Shown: positions 1 through 6,906 of the stretch, in pieces
Position numbering within the stretch: position 1 is the stretch's first letter
Layout of the letters: every line of letters starts with the position of its first letter
Assembly (NCBI GenBank): GCA_964424125.1
Contig: CAYRHS010000064.1
Span: forward strand, 1 to 16,618
Direction of reading: 5' to 3'
From: CAYRHS01 sp964424125
GTDB lineage: Bacteria > Actinomycetota > Acidimicrobiia > IMCC26256 > JAOSJL01
Length of the DNA stretch: 16,618 nt
Program-made: the position numbers and the translations under genes
The notes under the pieces: model-generated
Told to the model about the DNA's origin: nothing
Seen by the model: only the letters and a program-made list of their open reading frames with translations
The model's database searches: none

Positions 1-204
1 AAGCGGTTGCTCCGTTCCTAGTGTTATGACCTGCGGTTGCGGGCCTCACGCCCGGGCGCATCGAAGCGCGCGTCTCTAGCGCCACTCCGGTTCCGCCAGC
101 AGCGGGCATTGCTGCGGCAGTTCGTGGAGCAAGACCGCGCGTGCGGCCACCGGGCAACCCGAGCCGGAGAGATGAGGCTAGCGGCGCTGGACCGGCGGCT
201 CTGG

Positions 205-342
205 CTAGCCGAGGCGAGACAAACCTTCGGCGAGCTCCTCGGCGTTCATGACCGGAATGGTCTCGACGGTCGCTCCCAGCTCAAGCCACATCGGTTCGGC
301 GAGGCTCGGAAGCATCGCGCCGTCGAGGACTCGCGGGGCCTG
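205..342 (-). pseudogene. C-terminal coding remnant, unknown family
   Basis: Read on the minus strand, this stretch gives a coherent peptide of about 42 residues that starts near VLDGAMLPSLAEPMW, continues LELGATVETIPVMNAEEL and ends at a TAG stop at 207-205. Composition and codon use look like real protein (many acidic and hydrophobic residues, G/C third positions). The frame upstream turns into an Arg-rich, non-protein-like string, so the 5' part is missing or frameshifted. I do not recognise the family. Nothing recognisable lies in 1-204. Confidence 0.3.
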
Positions 343-745
343 AGCAGAGGCTCGCGCTATTCGGCGCGGCGAGCGTCGAGCCGAGCGAGCTCGACCGGTT
401 CCTAGCAGAGTGCCCGCGCGCCGATGACGCCCGACGACGAAGCCCTCGATTCCGATGGGCTCGACGAGGAGCTAGCCGAGGACGCCGAACTCGACGGGTG
501 GAATTGGCGCGAGGTCGAGCTCACCGGGGTCGGCATCAGCCGAGCATCTGCGCGACGAACTCCGGCAGGGCTATGGCGACCGGGAGCTCGCGGAGGTTGT
601 CGCGGACGTTCGCTCCGTTCCGGTGGCGCGCCTGGTGGCGGCATCCAGAGGGCTGCTGGGGCGAGCGATGAGCGAGCTCGGGTACGCCGGGCCAGTCAAG
701 GTCCTCTACTCGGAAGGTGGCGGGCTGGTCGAGGTGGAGACGCCG
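342..745 (+). pseudogene. Frameshifted remnant of an unknown, probably helical protein
   Basis: Three plus-strand segments in successive frames each read like real protein. They run from about 342 (EQRLALFGAASVEPSELDRF), from 424 (a very acidic stretch, DEELAEDAELDGWNWREVEL) and from about 542 to 745 (EHLRDELRQGYGDRELAEVV, then GLLGRAMSELGYAGPVKVLY). The frame moves by +1 twice, near 418-424 and near 535-545, so no single reading frame covers the protein. The last piece is amphipathic and probably helical. I do not recognise the family, so function is unknown. Either the gene is a true pseudogene or two base-calling errors lie here. The coherent part ends around 745, where the oppositely oriented lipoprotein remnant overlaps it. 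Confidence 0.4.
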
Positions 746-1040
746 GGAAGGGCCAGGCCCGCCCCTTCGATCGCCCCGCCGAGGCCAAGCTCCTCGTCTG
801 GGTTCTCCTTGCAGTACCCGTTGACGGCTTCGACGATCGCCCCTACTACGTCGGGGAACGCGGGTGTTTGGTCCGGGTAGCCGAGTTCCCGGACGAGGGC
901 TGATCGCTCTTGCCCGGCGAGGCGGCGTTCCAGTCGACGCATCCCGCGGAGTCGACCGTGGCGGCACTGAGTGTGGCCTCCTCGTCATCGCCATCTCCGC
1001 AGGCCGCCATCAGCATGCCGGCGACGCACAAGACAAGCAT
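706..1040 (-). pseudogene. Small secreted lipoprotein, frameshifted
   Basis: From an ATG at 1040 the minus strand encodes MLVLCVAGMLMAACGDGDDE, a short lipoprotein signal peptide with lipobox MAAC, followed by an acidic linker and CVDWNAAS. Near 905-925 the frame breaks. In the next frame the peptide continues GQERSALVRELGYPDQTPAF and then a stretch ending YCKENPDEEL before a stop at 706-708. A one-base deletion joins the two into a lipoprotein of about 110 residues. A Cys near the linker and a second in YCKEN could form a disulfide, as in many small periplasm-like helical proteins. The family is not recognised. It converges on and overlaps the plus-strand remnant that ends near 745. It may be a genuine pseudogene or a sequencing error. 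Confidence 0.5.
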
Positions 1041-1178
1041 GGACAGAGGCCACGCTTCCTCCAGCGACGAACGGCCACCAGGAACGACGTGGCGATGTCG
1101 GCCACGTCCTCCGAGTCGGCGGCCGCTGGCGGTGTCAGCGTTTCATCGCCTTCGCTTGCCGCCGGAGGCCGCTTCGAT

Positions 1179-1592
1179 TCACTCGCCGACTACGGATATG
1201 CATGCCGAAAGCAAATTGGTGATCGCCTCGCCCTCGACGTTCCCGGTCTCCTGCCAAGCGGCAAGAGCCCCTTGAGCTGCGGCTTCCACCTCCCCGCCAT
1301 CAGTAGCCATGTCCGCCATGGTGGGAAAAACGGTCCCTGGGTCATAGCCCCCCGGCTGATCAGTCCGCTCAAGCAGGTACCTGCAGGCAGCATCGTCTTC
1401 CGCCGACAACGCGGGTGTCGTCTCCTCAACCGAGGTTGTCGTCTCCTCAACCGAGGTTGTCGTCTCCTCCGCCGAGGTTGTCGTCTCCTCCGCAGTGCCG
1501 TCGTCGGAATCCCCGCCACACGCGGCGGCCAGCAAGCCGATCACCCCGACCAACGCCACCAGCCGAACCGAACCCCGCCGAGGAATCGTCAC
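1179..1592 (-). CDS. Secreted lipoprotein with Glu/Thr-rich linker (unknown family)
   Basis: A 137-residue predicted lipoprotein. The chosen GTG start at 1592 gives MTIPRRGSVR, then a hydrophobic stretch and the lipobox LAAAC (Cys25). Upstream codons in the same open frame (to 2003) do not look like protein and overlap the divergent gene. Residues 33-59 are a heptad repeat of the type EETTTSV, a flexible tether. Residues 60-137 form a small domain with ALSAEDDAAC, PGGYD, VFPTMADMAT, VEAAAQ and a C-terminal Cys131. Cys70 and Cys131 could pair. A second copy of this gene, broken by two frameshifts, is at 12018-12445. Function is unknown; the likely location is the outer face of the membrane. 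It is divergent from the lipoprotein gene at 1783, with 190 bp between them in which I see no clear promoter boxes. Confidence 0.8.
   Translation of the reverse strand: MTIPRRGSVRLVALVGVIGLLAAACGGDSDDGTAEETTTSAEETTTSVEETTTSVEETTPALSAEDDAACRYLLERTDQPGGYDPGTVFPTMADMATDGGEVEAAAQGALAAWQETGNVEGEAITNLLSACISVVGE
1417..1491. repeat. 21-bp tandem repeat in a lipoprotein linker
   Basis: Units begin at 1417, 1438, 1459 and 1480 (the last partial). The first two are identical; the third differs by AA to CG in the middle. Each unit encodes one Glu-Glu-Thr-Thr-Thr-Ser-Val/Ala heptad of the lipoprotein at 1179-1592. Slippage here would change tether length without breaking the frame. Confidence 0.9.
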
Positions 1593-1782
1593 ACAGTCAT
1601 GTTTGTCTGGGCCGAGGCACAGCGGTAGAGACCAAGGTCCCGTCCCTCGGTGGTGCAGGGAGAGATGCAGGCCGTCCGGGGGACGTTCGCCTCTACCCGC
1701 CAGGCTCAACGGGGCAGATGCTCGCGGCCTGGCCGGCAGGCTGAGGCGAGCTTTGCTAGCCGGTTGTTGGCGGGAGGTTGAC

Positions 1783-2283
1783 ATGAGGCTGTTTTGGCGG
1801 CTGCGTTCATCACTCCTGCTCGCGGCGCTGGGCTTGTTGGCCGTCGCTGCGCTGCTCCTGGGGGCTTGTGGCGACGATGATGATGACGCCACTGCGACCG
1901 AGGACACGACGACGACGATAGGGGCGATGACGACTACGACCGAGATGACCGAGGCCACGACGACCACTTCGGTGGGCGGGAGTAACGAGCCGCCCACGAC
2001 CATTGGCGACTGCTACGACAAGGTCGGAGACGGCGAGCGGAAGGTGGACTGCGCGTCCCCTCACGACGGCGAGGTCATCCTCGTCGATGAAGACTCCGAG
2101 GCAGGAGGGCGGACAGGGGCGCCGGTGTGCCCAGCAGCCCTGACGGAGTACATCGGCGGTGATCCTCCCTCCGGCTTGGTCACGGTCGAAAAGTCCAACT
2201 TCGACCCGACGGGACAGACGAGCACCGTCTGCTTCGTCGAGGCACAGGACGGCTCGAAGCTCAACGGATCGGTGCGGGATTGA
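1783..2283 (+). CDS. Lipoprotein with Septum_form-like Cys domain
   Basis: A 166-residue predicted lipoprotein. The ATG at 1783 is preceded by GGGAGG seven bases upstream, a good ribosome binding site. Residues 1-29 are a signal peptide (MRLFWRLR, a long Leu/Ala stretch, lipobox LLGAC with Cys29). Asp- and Thr-rich residues 30-70 form the tether. The C-terminal domain (74-166) has IGDCYD, KVDCASPHDGEV, CPAALTEYIGG and STVCF. The C-x(n)-VDC-x-x-PHD-x-EV pattern is that of the small extracytoplasmic domain annotated in actinobacteria as septum-formation related. Its four cysteines (77, 90, 116, 150) probably form two disulfides. Assignment is from the pattern alone. The molecular role of this domain is not well established, and the genome context here does not specify one. 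Confidence 0.8.
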   Translation: MRLFWRLRSSLLLAALGLLAVAALLLGACGDDDDDATATEDTTTTIGAMTTTTEMTEATTTTSVGGSNEPPTTIGDCYDKVGDGERKVDCASPHDGEVILVDEDSEAGGRTGAPVCPAALTEYIGGDPPSGLVTVEKSNFDPTGQTSTVCFVEAQDGSKLNGSVRD

Positions 2284-2650
2284 CCGATTGGCCTTTCCTG
2301 CCGGTCTTGCCGACCGGGCGTCCGGGTTCGCTTTGCTACATGGTCTCGCCTGGATGGTGAGCGAGTCGTTCGCAGGCTGGTCGTGGGCGGAACCGACGGA
2401 CGCCCACATCACCGATTACCGGTTGGTGCTCCGCTACCAGTTCGCGTGATGCGAACGAATCCCCGGACCAAGTAGGGCGAGGGGACGTTCGGCGCCCGTC
2501 GTCGCTGCGATGCTCGACGAGCTTCGAGCCGGCGGGAACCGCCATCACCGACCATCGTTCCGGTACCGGTTTCGAGTAGGACGAGGCGCCACGCACCAAA
2601 CGGCACACCCGCGGGCCGGACGACTTGAGTGGCCGAGCACACACCCCGCT
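2284..2650. other. Stretch without a recognisable gene
   Basis: All frames give Arg/Ser-rich strings or short open stretches without a ribosome binding site. A plus-strand tail ending near 2449 (HITDYRLVLRYQFA) is the only peptide-like piece, and it is too short to call. No terminator with a T-run was seen after the lipoprotein stop at 2283. Confidence 0.4.
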
Positions 2651-3055
2651 TCAGCCGAAGTAGGCGTGGCGGAGATTGCCGTTCGTGGCGTCGTAGTAGA
2701 AGTTGTGGGGCCGCCCGTTGTACAGGAACGCCTCGTTGTAGAAGCCCATGTCCGCCACGATCCGACCGTTGGGCCCACCCGCACCGTCGAGCGTCTCGAA
2801 CGACCAGGCCGCGCCGTTCCAGTACCCGTGGCGCAGGTTCCCGTTCGTGTCGTCGTAGTAGAAGACGTGGGGTCGGTCGTTGTAGAGGATTGCCCTGGGA
2901 TGCCAGATCCACCCGTGGCCCGGTCCCCCACGCGCCGCCGCGATCAGGCTAGAGCGCTGATGCGGATCTCCGGCGCTCGGCGAGGCCATAGCCTCTCGGG
3001 CGGCAGGGGAGAGCCGGAACGAGACGCGCACCGCAGCCTCGGGAGATGAGCGCAC
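2651..3055 (-). CDS. Short lectin-like repeat protein, probably truncated
   Basis: A 134-codon minus-strand open frame. Residues 49-134 contain one full and one partial copy of an aromatic-rich repeat: AILYNDRPHVFYYDDTNGNL then RHGYWNGAAWSFETLDG, and AFLYNGRPHNFYYDATNGNL then RHAYFG and stop. Repeats of this type, with a Trp/Tyr-rich blade of about 50 residues, build beta-propeller carbohydrate-binding or extracellular-enzyme-associated domains, which usually need five to seven blades. Fewer than two are left, with no signal peptide. Residues 1-48 are low-complexity and may not be translated; the open frame starts only 8 bp from the divergent start at 3063. I read it as the 3' stump of a larger gene cut when the neighbouring gene arrived. 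A free-standing small protein is the alternative. Confidence 0.45.
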   Translation of the reverse strand: MRSSPEAAVRVSFRLSPAAREAMASPSAGDPHQRSSLIAAARGGPGHGWIWHPRAILYNDRPHVFYYDDTNGNLRHGYWNGAAWSFETLDGAGGPNGRIVADMGFYNEAFLYNGRPHNFYYDATNGNLRHAYFG

Positions 3056-3062
3056 CGTAGCG

Positions 3063-4889
3063 ATGGCCGACGCGAGCCGACAGCAGGAGGGTGGCTTCCG
3101 CCACTGGTGGACACGCGTGACGCGCGCCTTCGGTCGCGCGCTGCGGGACTACCAGTGGCAGCTCATCGGGCTTCTCGGGCTCGTTGCCCTCGTGCTGGGC
3201 TTCGTCGGGTACGAGCGCTACTCGGACGCCCAGGGCGCGGCATGGTCGGCCTGGGACGTCCTCTATCGCGACATTCAGCTCCTGGCCCTCGAGGGCGGCA
3301 ACGTCGAGGGCGAGGTCCCGTGGCAGCTCGAGATCGCCCGGGTGCTCGCCCCACTCGCCGCAGGCTTCGCGGTGTTGAGCGCCCTGCTCTTCGTCTTCCG
3401 CGACCAGCTCGAGGCGATGCGGCTGGCTCGCCTGAAGCGACACGTCGTCGTGTGCGGGCTGGGCCGCAAGGGGTCGCTCGCCGTCCGGTCCCTCTGCGAC
3501 CGTGGAGATCGGGTGGTCGCCATCGAGGAGGATCCGGGGAATCCACGGATCGAGGCGGCTCGAGAGTGTGGGGCGTTCGTCGTGTCCGGTGACGCGCGCT
3601 ACGCGGGGTTGCTGCACAAGGCAGGCGCGCATCGCGCGGCGCAGCTCCTGGTGCTCTGCGGATCGGACGCCACCAACTCCGAGGTCGCGGTGCACGCGCG
3701 CGAGTACATGGCCGGCCGGTCTGGTGACGTGTTGAGCTGCCTCGCCGACATCGCCGACCCCGGTCTCTGCACGCTGCTGCGGCTCGAAGAACTCGCGTCC
3801 CGCCGCGACGTGCCGTTCCGGCTCGACTTCTTCAATGTCACCGAGAGCGGAGCGTTGATGTTGCTCCGAGAGCACCCCCCGGGCGATGACGCAGTCGCGA
3901 GCCGCGGGCGAGCTCCGCACCTGACGACGGTCGGCCTTGGACCATTCGGCGAACGGCTCGTCGTGCAAGCCGCTCTGGCCTGGAGGTCGACCCTACCGGC
4001 GAGCGATGAGAAGCCCCGGGTCACGGTCGTCGATCCCGACGCGTCCCTGAAGACCGCTTCGCTCTGTCGCCGTTTCCCGCGGCTCACCGACGTCTGCGAC
4101 GTCATCACCCGTGACCTCGAGGTGGACTCGGAGGAGTTCCGTCACGGCAGCTTCTTGCTGGACGAGCGCGGACGCGTCGACGCCACGTCCGTCTACATCT
4201 GCCTGGACAGTGATGCCGCCGGGCTCTCCGCGGCGTTGACGCTGCTCCCCCACCTCCGGGACTGTGACGTGCCCGTCGTGGTGCGGACGTTCGAGATCGC
4301 AGGGCTCACCTCGCTCGTGTCCAACGAAGTCCAGGCAAGTGGCCAGTTCCCGAACCTGCACGTGTTCCCGCTGCTCGACCGCACCTGCAGCGCCGAAGCG
4401 CTGCTGGGCGGTACCCGAGAGGCGATCGCGCGAGCCATCCACGACATCTACGTACGAGAGCAGGCGGAGCAGGGAACGACCCCTGAGACGAACCCCGCAA
4501 TGGTCCGCTGGGAAGAACTGCCGGAGTCGCTCCGGGAGTCGAACCGCGACCAGGCCGACCACATCGGTGTGAAGCTGCGAGCCGTGGGCTGCGACCTGGC
4601 GCCGCTCACCGACTGGGACGCGGAGTCCTTCCGGTTCTCCGTCGCCGAGATCGAGCGACTCGCGGAGATGGAACACGAGCGCTGGGTGCAGGACCGAATG
4701 AGGAGCGGCTGGACCTACGCCCCGGGAACCAAGGACCTCGACCGGAAGACGAGCCCGCACCTCGTCCCCTGGGACGAGCTCACCGACGACGTCCAGGAGT
4801 GGGACCGAGTCATGGTTCGAGGGATCCCCACGTTCCTCGCTCGAGCCGGATACCAGATCGTCCGCGTCGCCAAACGCGACGGGGCGTAG
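3063..4889 (+). CDS. Two-TM, double TrkA-N/RCK-like protein with C-terminal RyR domain
   Basis: A 608-residue protein. Two hydrophobic segments (about 32-50 and 92-112) flank an extracytoplasmic loop of about 40 residues. The order TM-loop-TM-RCK is that of two-TM ion channels, but no TVGYG-type selectivity filter is present. Residues 126-260 are a TrkA-N Rossmann domain (VVVCGLGRKG, then acidic VVAIEED). Residues 286-440 look like a second one (TTVGLGPFGERLV and VTVVDPDA). The C-terminal module starts with HDIY (460-463) and RWEELPESLRESN (482-494). It ends in a bacterial RyR domain at 530-601 with MEHERWVQDRMRSGW and LVPWDELTDD. RCK domains bind nucleotides or ions. RyR domains occur in ryanodine receptors and in bacterial proteins of mostly unknown ligand. 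GGGAG lies about 18 bp upstream, which is a weak RBS. A decayed partial copy sits at 15669-16020. Likely role: membrane protein gated by a cytoplasmic nucleotide (inference). Confidence 0.88.
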   Translation: MADASRQQEGGFRHWWTRVTRAFGRALRDYQWQLIGLLGLVALVLGFVGYERYSDAQGAAWSAWDVLYRDIQLLALEGGNVEGEVPWQLEIARVLAPLAAGFAVLSALLFVFRDQLEAMRLARLKRHVVVCGLGRKGSLAVRSLCDRGDRVVAIEEDPGNPRIEAARECGAFVVSGDARYAGLLHKAGAHRAAQLLVLCGSDATNSEVAVHAREYMAGRSGDVLSCLADIADPGLCTLLRLEELASRRDVPFRLDFFNVTESGALMLLREHPPGDDAVASRGRAPHLTTVGLGPFGERLVVQAALAWRSTLPASDEKPRVTVVDPDASLKTASLCRRFPRLTDVCDVITRDLEVDSEEFRHGSFLLDERGRVDATSVYICLDSDAAGLSAALTLLPHLRDCDVPVVVRTFEIAGLTSLVSNEVQASGQFPNLHVFPLLDRTCSAEALLGGTREAIARAIHDIYVREQAEQGTTPETNPAMVRWEELPESLRESNRDQADHIGVKLRAVGCDLAPLTDWDAESFRFSVAEIERLAEMEHERWVQDRMRSGWTYAPGTKDLDRKTSPHLVPWDELTDDVQEWDRVMVRGIPTFLARAGYQIVRVAKRDGA

Positions 4890-4907
4890 AGGCGCTGCTC
4901 ACGCCCC
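4881..4907. terminator. GC-rich hairpin between convergent genes
   Basis: GGGGCG at 4881-4886 pairs with CGCCCC at 4902-4907 across the stop codon of the RyR gene, with an inner GAG/CTC pairing. A second small CCCAG/CTGGG stem lies at 4912-4927. There is no T-run, so this is only a possible terminator between convergent genes ending at 4889 and 4953. Confidence 0.3.
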
Positions 4908-4952
4908 GCCACCCAGCCACGTCTGGGCAGTATCGCCCTGGGTCTGCCGACG

Positions 4953-5435
4953 TCACAGCAGGTCCGGGGGCAGGATTCCCATCATCGAGAACGCGACGCA
5001 AGCGTTGGTGCGCTGGACATTGGTCAGGCCGCTCCACTCGAAGGCCTCTACCCCGATCTCCAGGAACCGCTTCACCGGCTCGATCTGGGTGTTGGGGATG
5101 TTGCCCACCCGCATCTTGAACCCGCTCTTGAACGTGAACAGGGCACTGTCGAACATCGGCCCGTCGCGGACGCTCAGGTCCATGAGATCGGAGAGCGGAT
5201 GCTCGACTGTCCCCTTGTCCTTGTTGCCGAACTTGCTCCGCTTCGACAGGACGATCCGGTCGGGCATGAACAACACGACCCACGTCGCACCGCCCCCACC
5301 GAGCTGCGACCACAACGTGGTCTTGATCCCCTGCAGACCGTAGAGGGGCCGCTCCGCCTCGGGGAGCCCCACGAGGTAGTCAGTGACGACCGCCATGTCG
5401 TCGGGCTTGAGCTCCTTCCACACGAGCTTGGCCAT
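4953..5435 (-). CDS. Small soluble protein with a PH-like fold (predicted)
   Basis: A 160-residue protein that begins MAKLVWKELKPDDMAVVTDY. GGGAGG lies nine bases before the ATG, supporting the start. There is no signal peptide or membrane segment. Residues about 48-128 alternate short beta-like strands (TWVVLFMPDRIVLS, ALFTFKSGFKMRVG) and end in a helix (IEPVKRFLEIGVEAF). This is the layout of bacterial PH-like (bPH) domains, which sense or scaffold at membranes. The call rests on the strand pattern, not on a diagnostic motif. The tail (VAFSMMGILPPDLL) is hydrophobic. It starts 32 bp after the TIR gene stop at 5468 on the same strand, so it is probably cotranscribed and could be an adaptor or regulator of that TIR protein (inference). 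Confidence 0.75.
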   Translation of the reverse strand: MAKLVWKELKPDDMAVVTDYLVGLPEAERPLYGLQGIKTTLWSQLGGGGATWVVLFMPDRIVLSKRSKFGNKDKGTVEHPLSDLMDLSVRDGPMFDSALFTFKSGFKMRVGNIPNTQIEPVKRFLEIGVEAFEWSGLTNVQRTNACVAFSMMGILPPDLL

Positions 5436-5467
5436 CGCTGCTCGCCTCCCGCTTCTCTCGTAAACGA

Positions 5468-6490
5468 CTAGGGATTGATGGTGATCGGCACCTCCGCCAA
5501 AACGTCCGGGACCTCGGTGCCCCCCGCGATCCTTCGCGCCATGGTGAGCGCGACCGTCTGCGGACCGAGCTCTGCGCCCGCGACATCTGGGGTGAGCGAA
5601 CCCTCGACGGTGCTTCCCGCGGGGATGTCCTGGCTGATGTCGTCCAGCAGCACCGCCGTGGTCGTCACGTCCTGTCCCAGGAGAACCGCGAACTCCGTGG
5701 TCGCGGCTTCGATGTCACTTTCCGACGAGTTCGTGATCGAGTAGGAGATGGCGATCGGATCCGTCCCCGACACGGTCGTGGGCTCGACGTCGAGCGTGGC
5801 CTGGACCTGAGCGGTGCTCGCGACCGCGGCGGGCGCGCTGCTGCTCGTCGAGTTATCGGGCGCGTCGACGCTTGCCGGCGCCTGGGTCCCGTCGGTCGCA
5901 CCTTCGCCCGAGTCGCCTCCCGTGAAGAGGAGCACCGCCACCACCGAGGCCACCACCACCACGAACCCTCCGGCGATGACGAAGTTCCAGGGCCGCCGCG
6001 TCGCGCCCGCAAGCGCCTTCCTGAACCCAGCGGCCGGCTCGGTGGAGGGCGAATCGGAAGCCGCTACCGCTTCACCGGGCGCCACTCCCAGTGCCTCCAG
6101 CCCGCCCACGACCCTCGGCATGATCGCGGAGACGCCGCCGGAGGAGAGGGCGATCGAGGTGGACGCCCCCAGGGCGAGACGCCACTCGGGGCGTCGCTGG
6201 AGGAACTTCTCGTGGGTGATGTCCTTGAGCACGGGCATGATCGGCCGGTCCAGCTCGTGGGCCATCTCGACCTCTCGGGCGACTTGATGAGAGCCGAGCG
6301 CCTGGGGCGAGATGACGAGGATCATGGCGCTCGCTTGCTCGATCGCGTCGACCACCTGGGAGAGATAGGTGGGTCCGGGGAGCGAGCTGGTCTCGTAAGA
6401 CCAGGCCTCGTAGCCGTACGCCTGGAGCTCCCGGCCGATCTCCTCCGCGGTCTTCTGGTCTTCTTCCACGTGGCTGATAAAGACAGACAC
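5468..6490 (-). CDS. Membrane TIR protein with Ig/CARDB-like ectodomain (TIR-1)
   Basis: A 340-residue protein. The GTG at 6490 encodes MSVFISHVEEDQ, the first strand of a TIR domain, and follows GGAGGGG about ten bases upstream. TIR spans about 1-130: ELQAYGYEAW, MILVISPQALGSHQVAREVE (Glu73 at the site of the catalytic Glu of TIR NAD+ hydrolases) and RPIMPVLKD. A single membrane helix lies at about 169-190 after WNF. A Ser/Ala-rich linker follows (200-226), then a beta-rich domain to 340 (DVEPTTVSGTDPIAISYSIT, VLLDDISQDIPAGST), typical of CARDB or Ig-like extracytoplasmic domains. TIR is therefore cytoplasmic and the sensor-like domain outside. TIR enzymes of this kind cleave NAD+ or act in assembly; activity here is inferred from the Glu. 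It is probably an operon with the PH-like gene downstream. Its promoter region is a copy of that of TIR-3. Confidence 0.9.
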   Translation of the reverse strand: MSVFISHVEEDQKTAEEIGRELQAYGYEAWSYETSSLPGPTYLSQVVDAIEQASAMILVISPQALGSHQVAREVEMAHELDRPIMPVLKDITHEKFLQRRPEWRLALGASTSIALSSGGVSAIMPRVVGGLEALGVAPGEAVAASDSPSTEPAAGFRKALAGATRRPWNFVIAGGFVVVVASVVAVLLFTGGDSGEGATDGTQAPASVDAPDNSTSSSAPAAVASTAQVQATLDVEPTTVSGTDPIAISYSITNSSESDIEAATTEFAVLLGQDVTTTAVLLDDISQDIPAGSTVEGSLTPDVAGAELGPQTVALTMARRIAGGTEVPDVLAEVPITINP

Positions 6491-6682
6491 TTTCCCACCC
6501 CTCCAGGCTCTCGCTCATTGCCGTGCACAGAACGGATGCACCCCACCGCTCCGTGAACGGGGACGTTCCCACGCACAAAGGTGTTCCCTCGAGCCCTCGC
6601 TCCGACTGCGGAGCCTGGACGACGACTCGAACTACGACGCGGGGCCGGCGGGTCGGGCACAGCTGCGGCGGCGGGGACCGCC

Positions 6683-6724
6683 TCCTCGCCGGACGCGCGC
6701 GAAACCGAGACGTCATTAGGCCAC
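6683..6724 (-). pseudogene. Remnant of the first codons of a TIR gene
   Basis: From a GTG at 6724 the minus strand reads GTGGCCTAATGACGTCTCGG and onward. It aligns with the start of TIR-3 (GTGGCGCATGACGTCTTCGT) for about 42 bases with small gaps, then similarity ends. An early TAA and shifted frame make it non-coding. Together with the matching upstream DNA it shows that a TIR-3-like gene 5' end was duplicated here and then lost its body. Confidence 0.6.
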
Positions 6725-6803
6725 GCGAGAACCCTTCCTCGGGCTCCTCCACACCCGTACGATAGAAACGATCCCGCCGAGCGCCCAGAGGCCTTGGTCC
6801 CTC
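6725..6803 (-). promoter_or_regulatory. Duplicated TIR promoter region (upstream of TIR-1)
   Basis: On the minus strand this begins with the block ACCAAGGCCTCTGGGCG, then a TATCGT candidate -10 (6764-6759) and an AAGGG-type RBS before the dead GTG at 6724. The same order occurs at 9360-9440 before TIR-3. It is the most plausible promoter for TIR-1, which has no other obvious one in the 230 bp upstream. Conservation is seen directly; promoter function is inferred. Confidence 0.45.
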
Positions 6804-6906
6804 ACACGATCGAGAAACAACGGCGTAACGGGGCCGACGGGGCAGCGGCCTGACGCCCTCCTCGGTTGCGAGGCGGCCCGACGGAGCCTGCCGGAGCTGA
6901 TGGCCG

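Noticed and set aside
1417..1491. CRISPR-like direct repeats
   Set aside because: Units are contiguous without spacers and encode a regular peptide linker.
1593..2003. Upstream extension of the lipoprotein frame that ends at 1179
   Set aside because: It runs antisense through the start of the lipoprotein at 1783 and would bury the signal peptide in the middle of the protein.
3063..4889. Ordinary Kch-type potassium channel or TrkA
   Set aside because: No TVGYG-like selectivity filter lies between the membrane segments, TrkA lacks membrane helices, and neither carries a RyR domain.
6491..6682. A small gene just upstream of TIR-1
   Set aside because: No frame is protein-like beyond the 42-bp TIR remnant. 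The stretch is best read as leader and scar of the duplicated 5' end.
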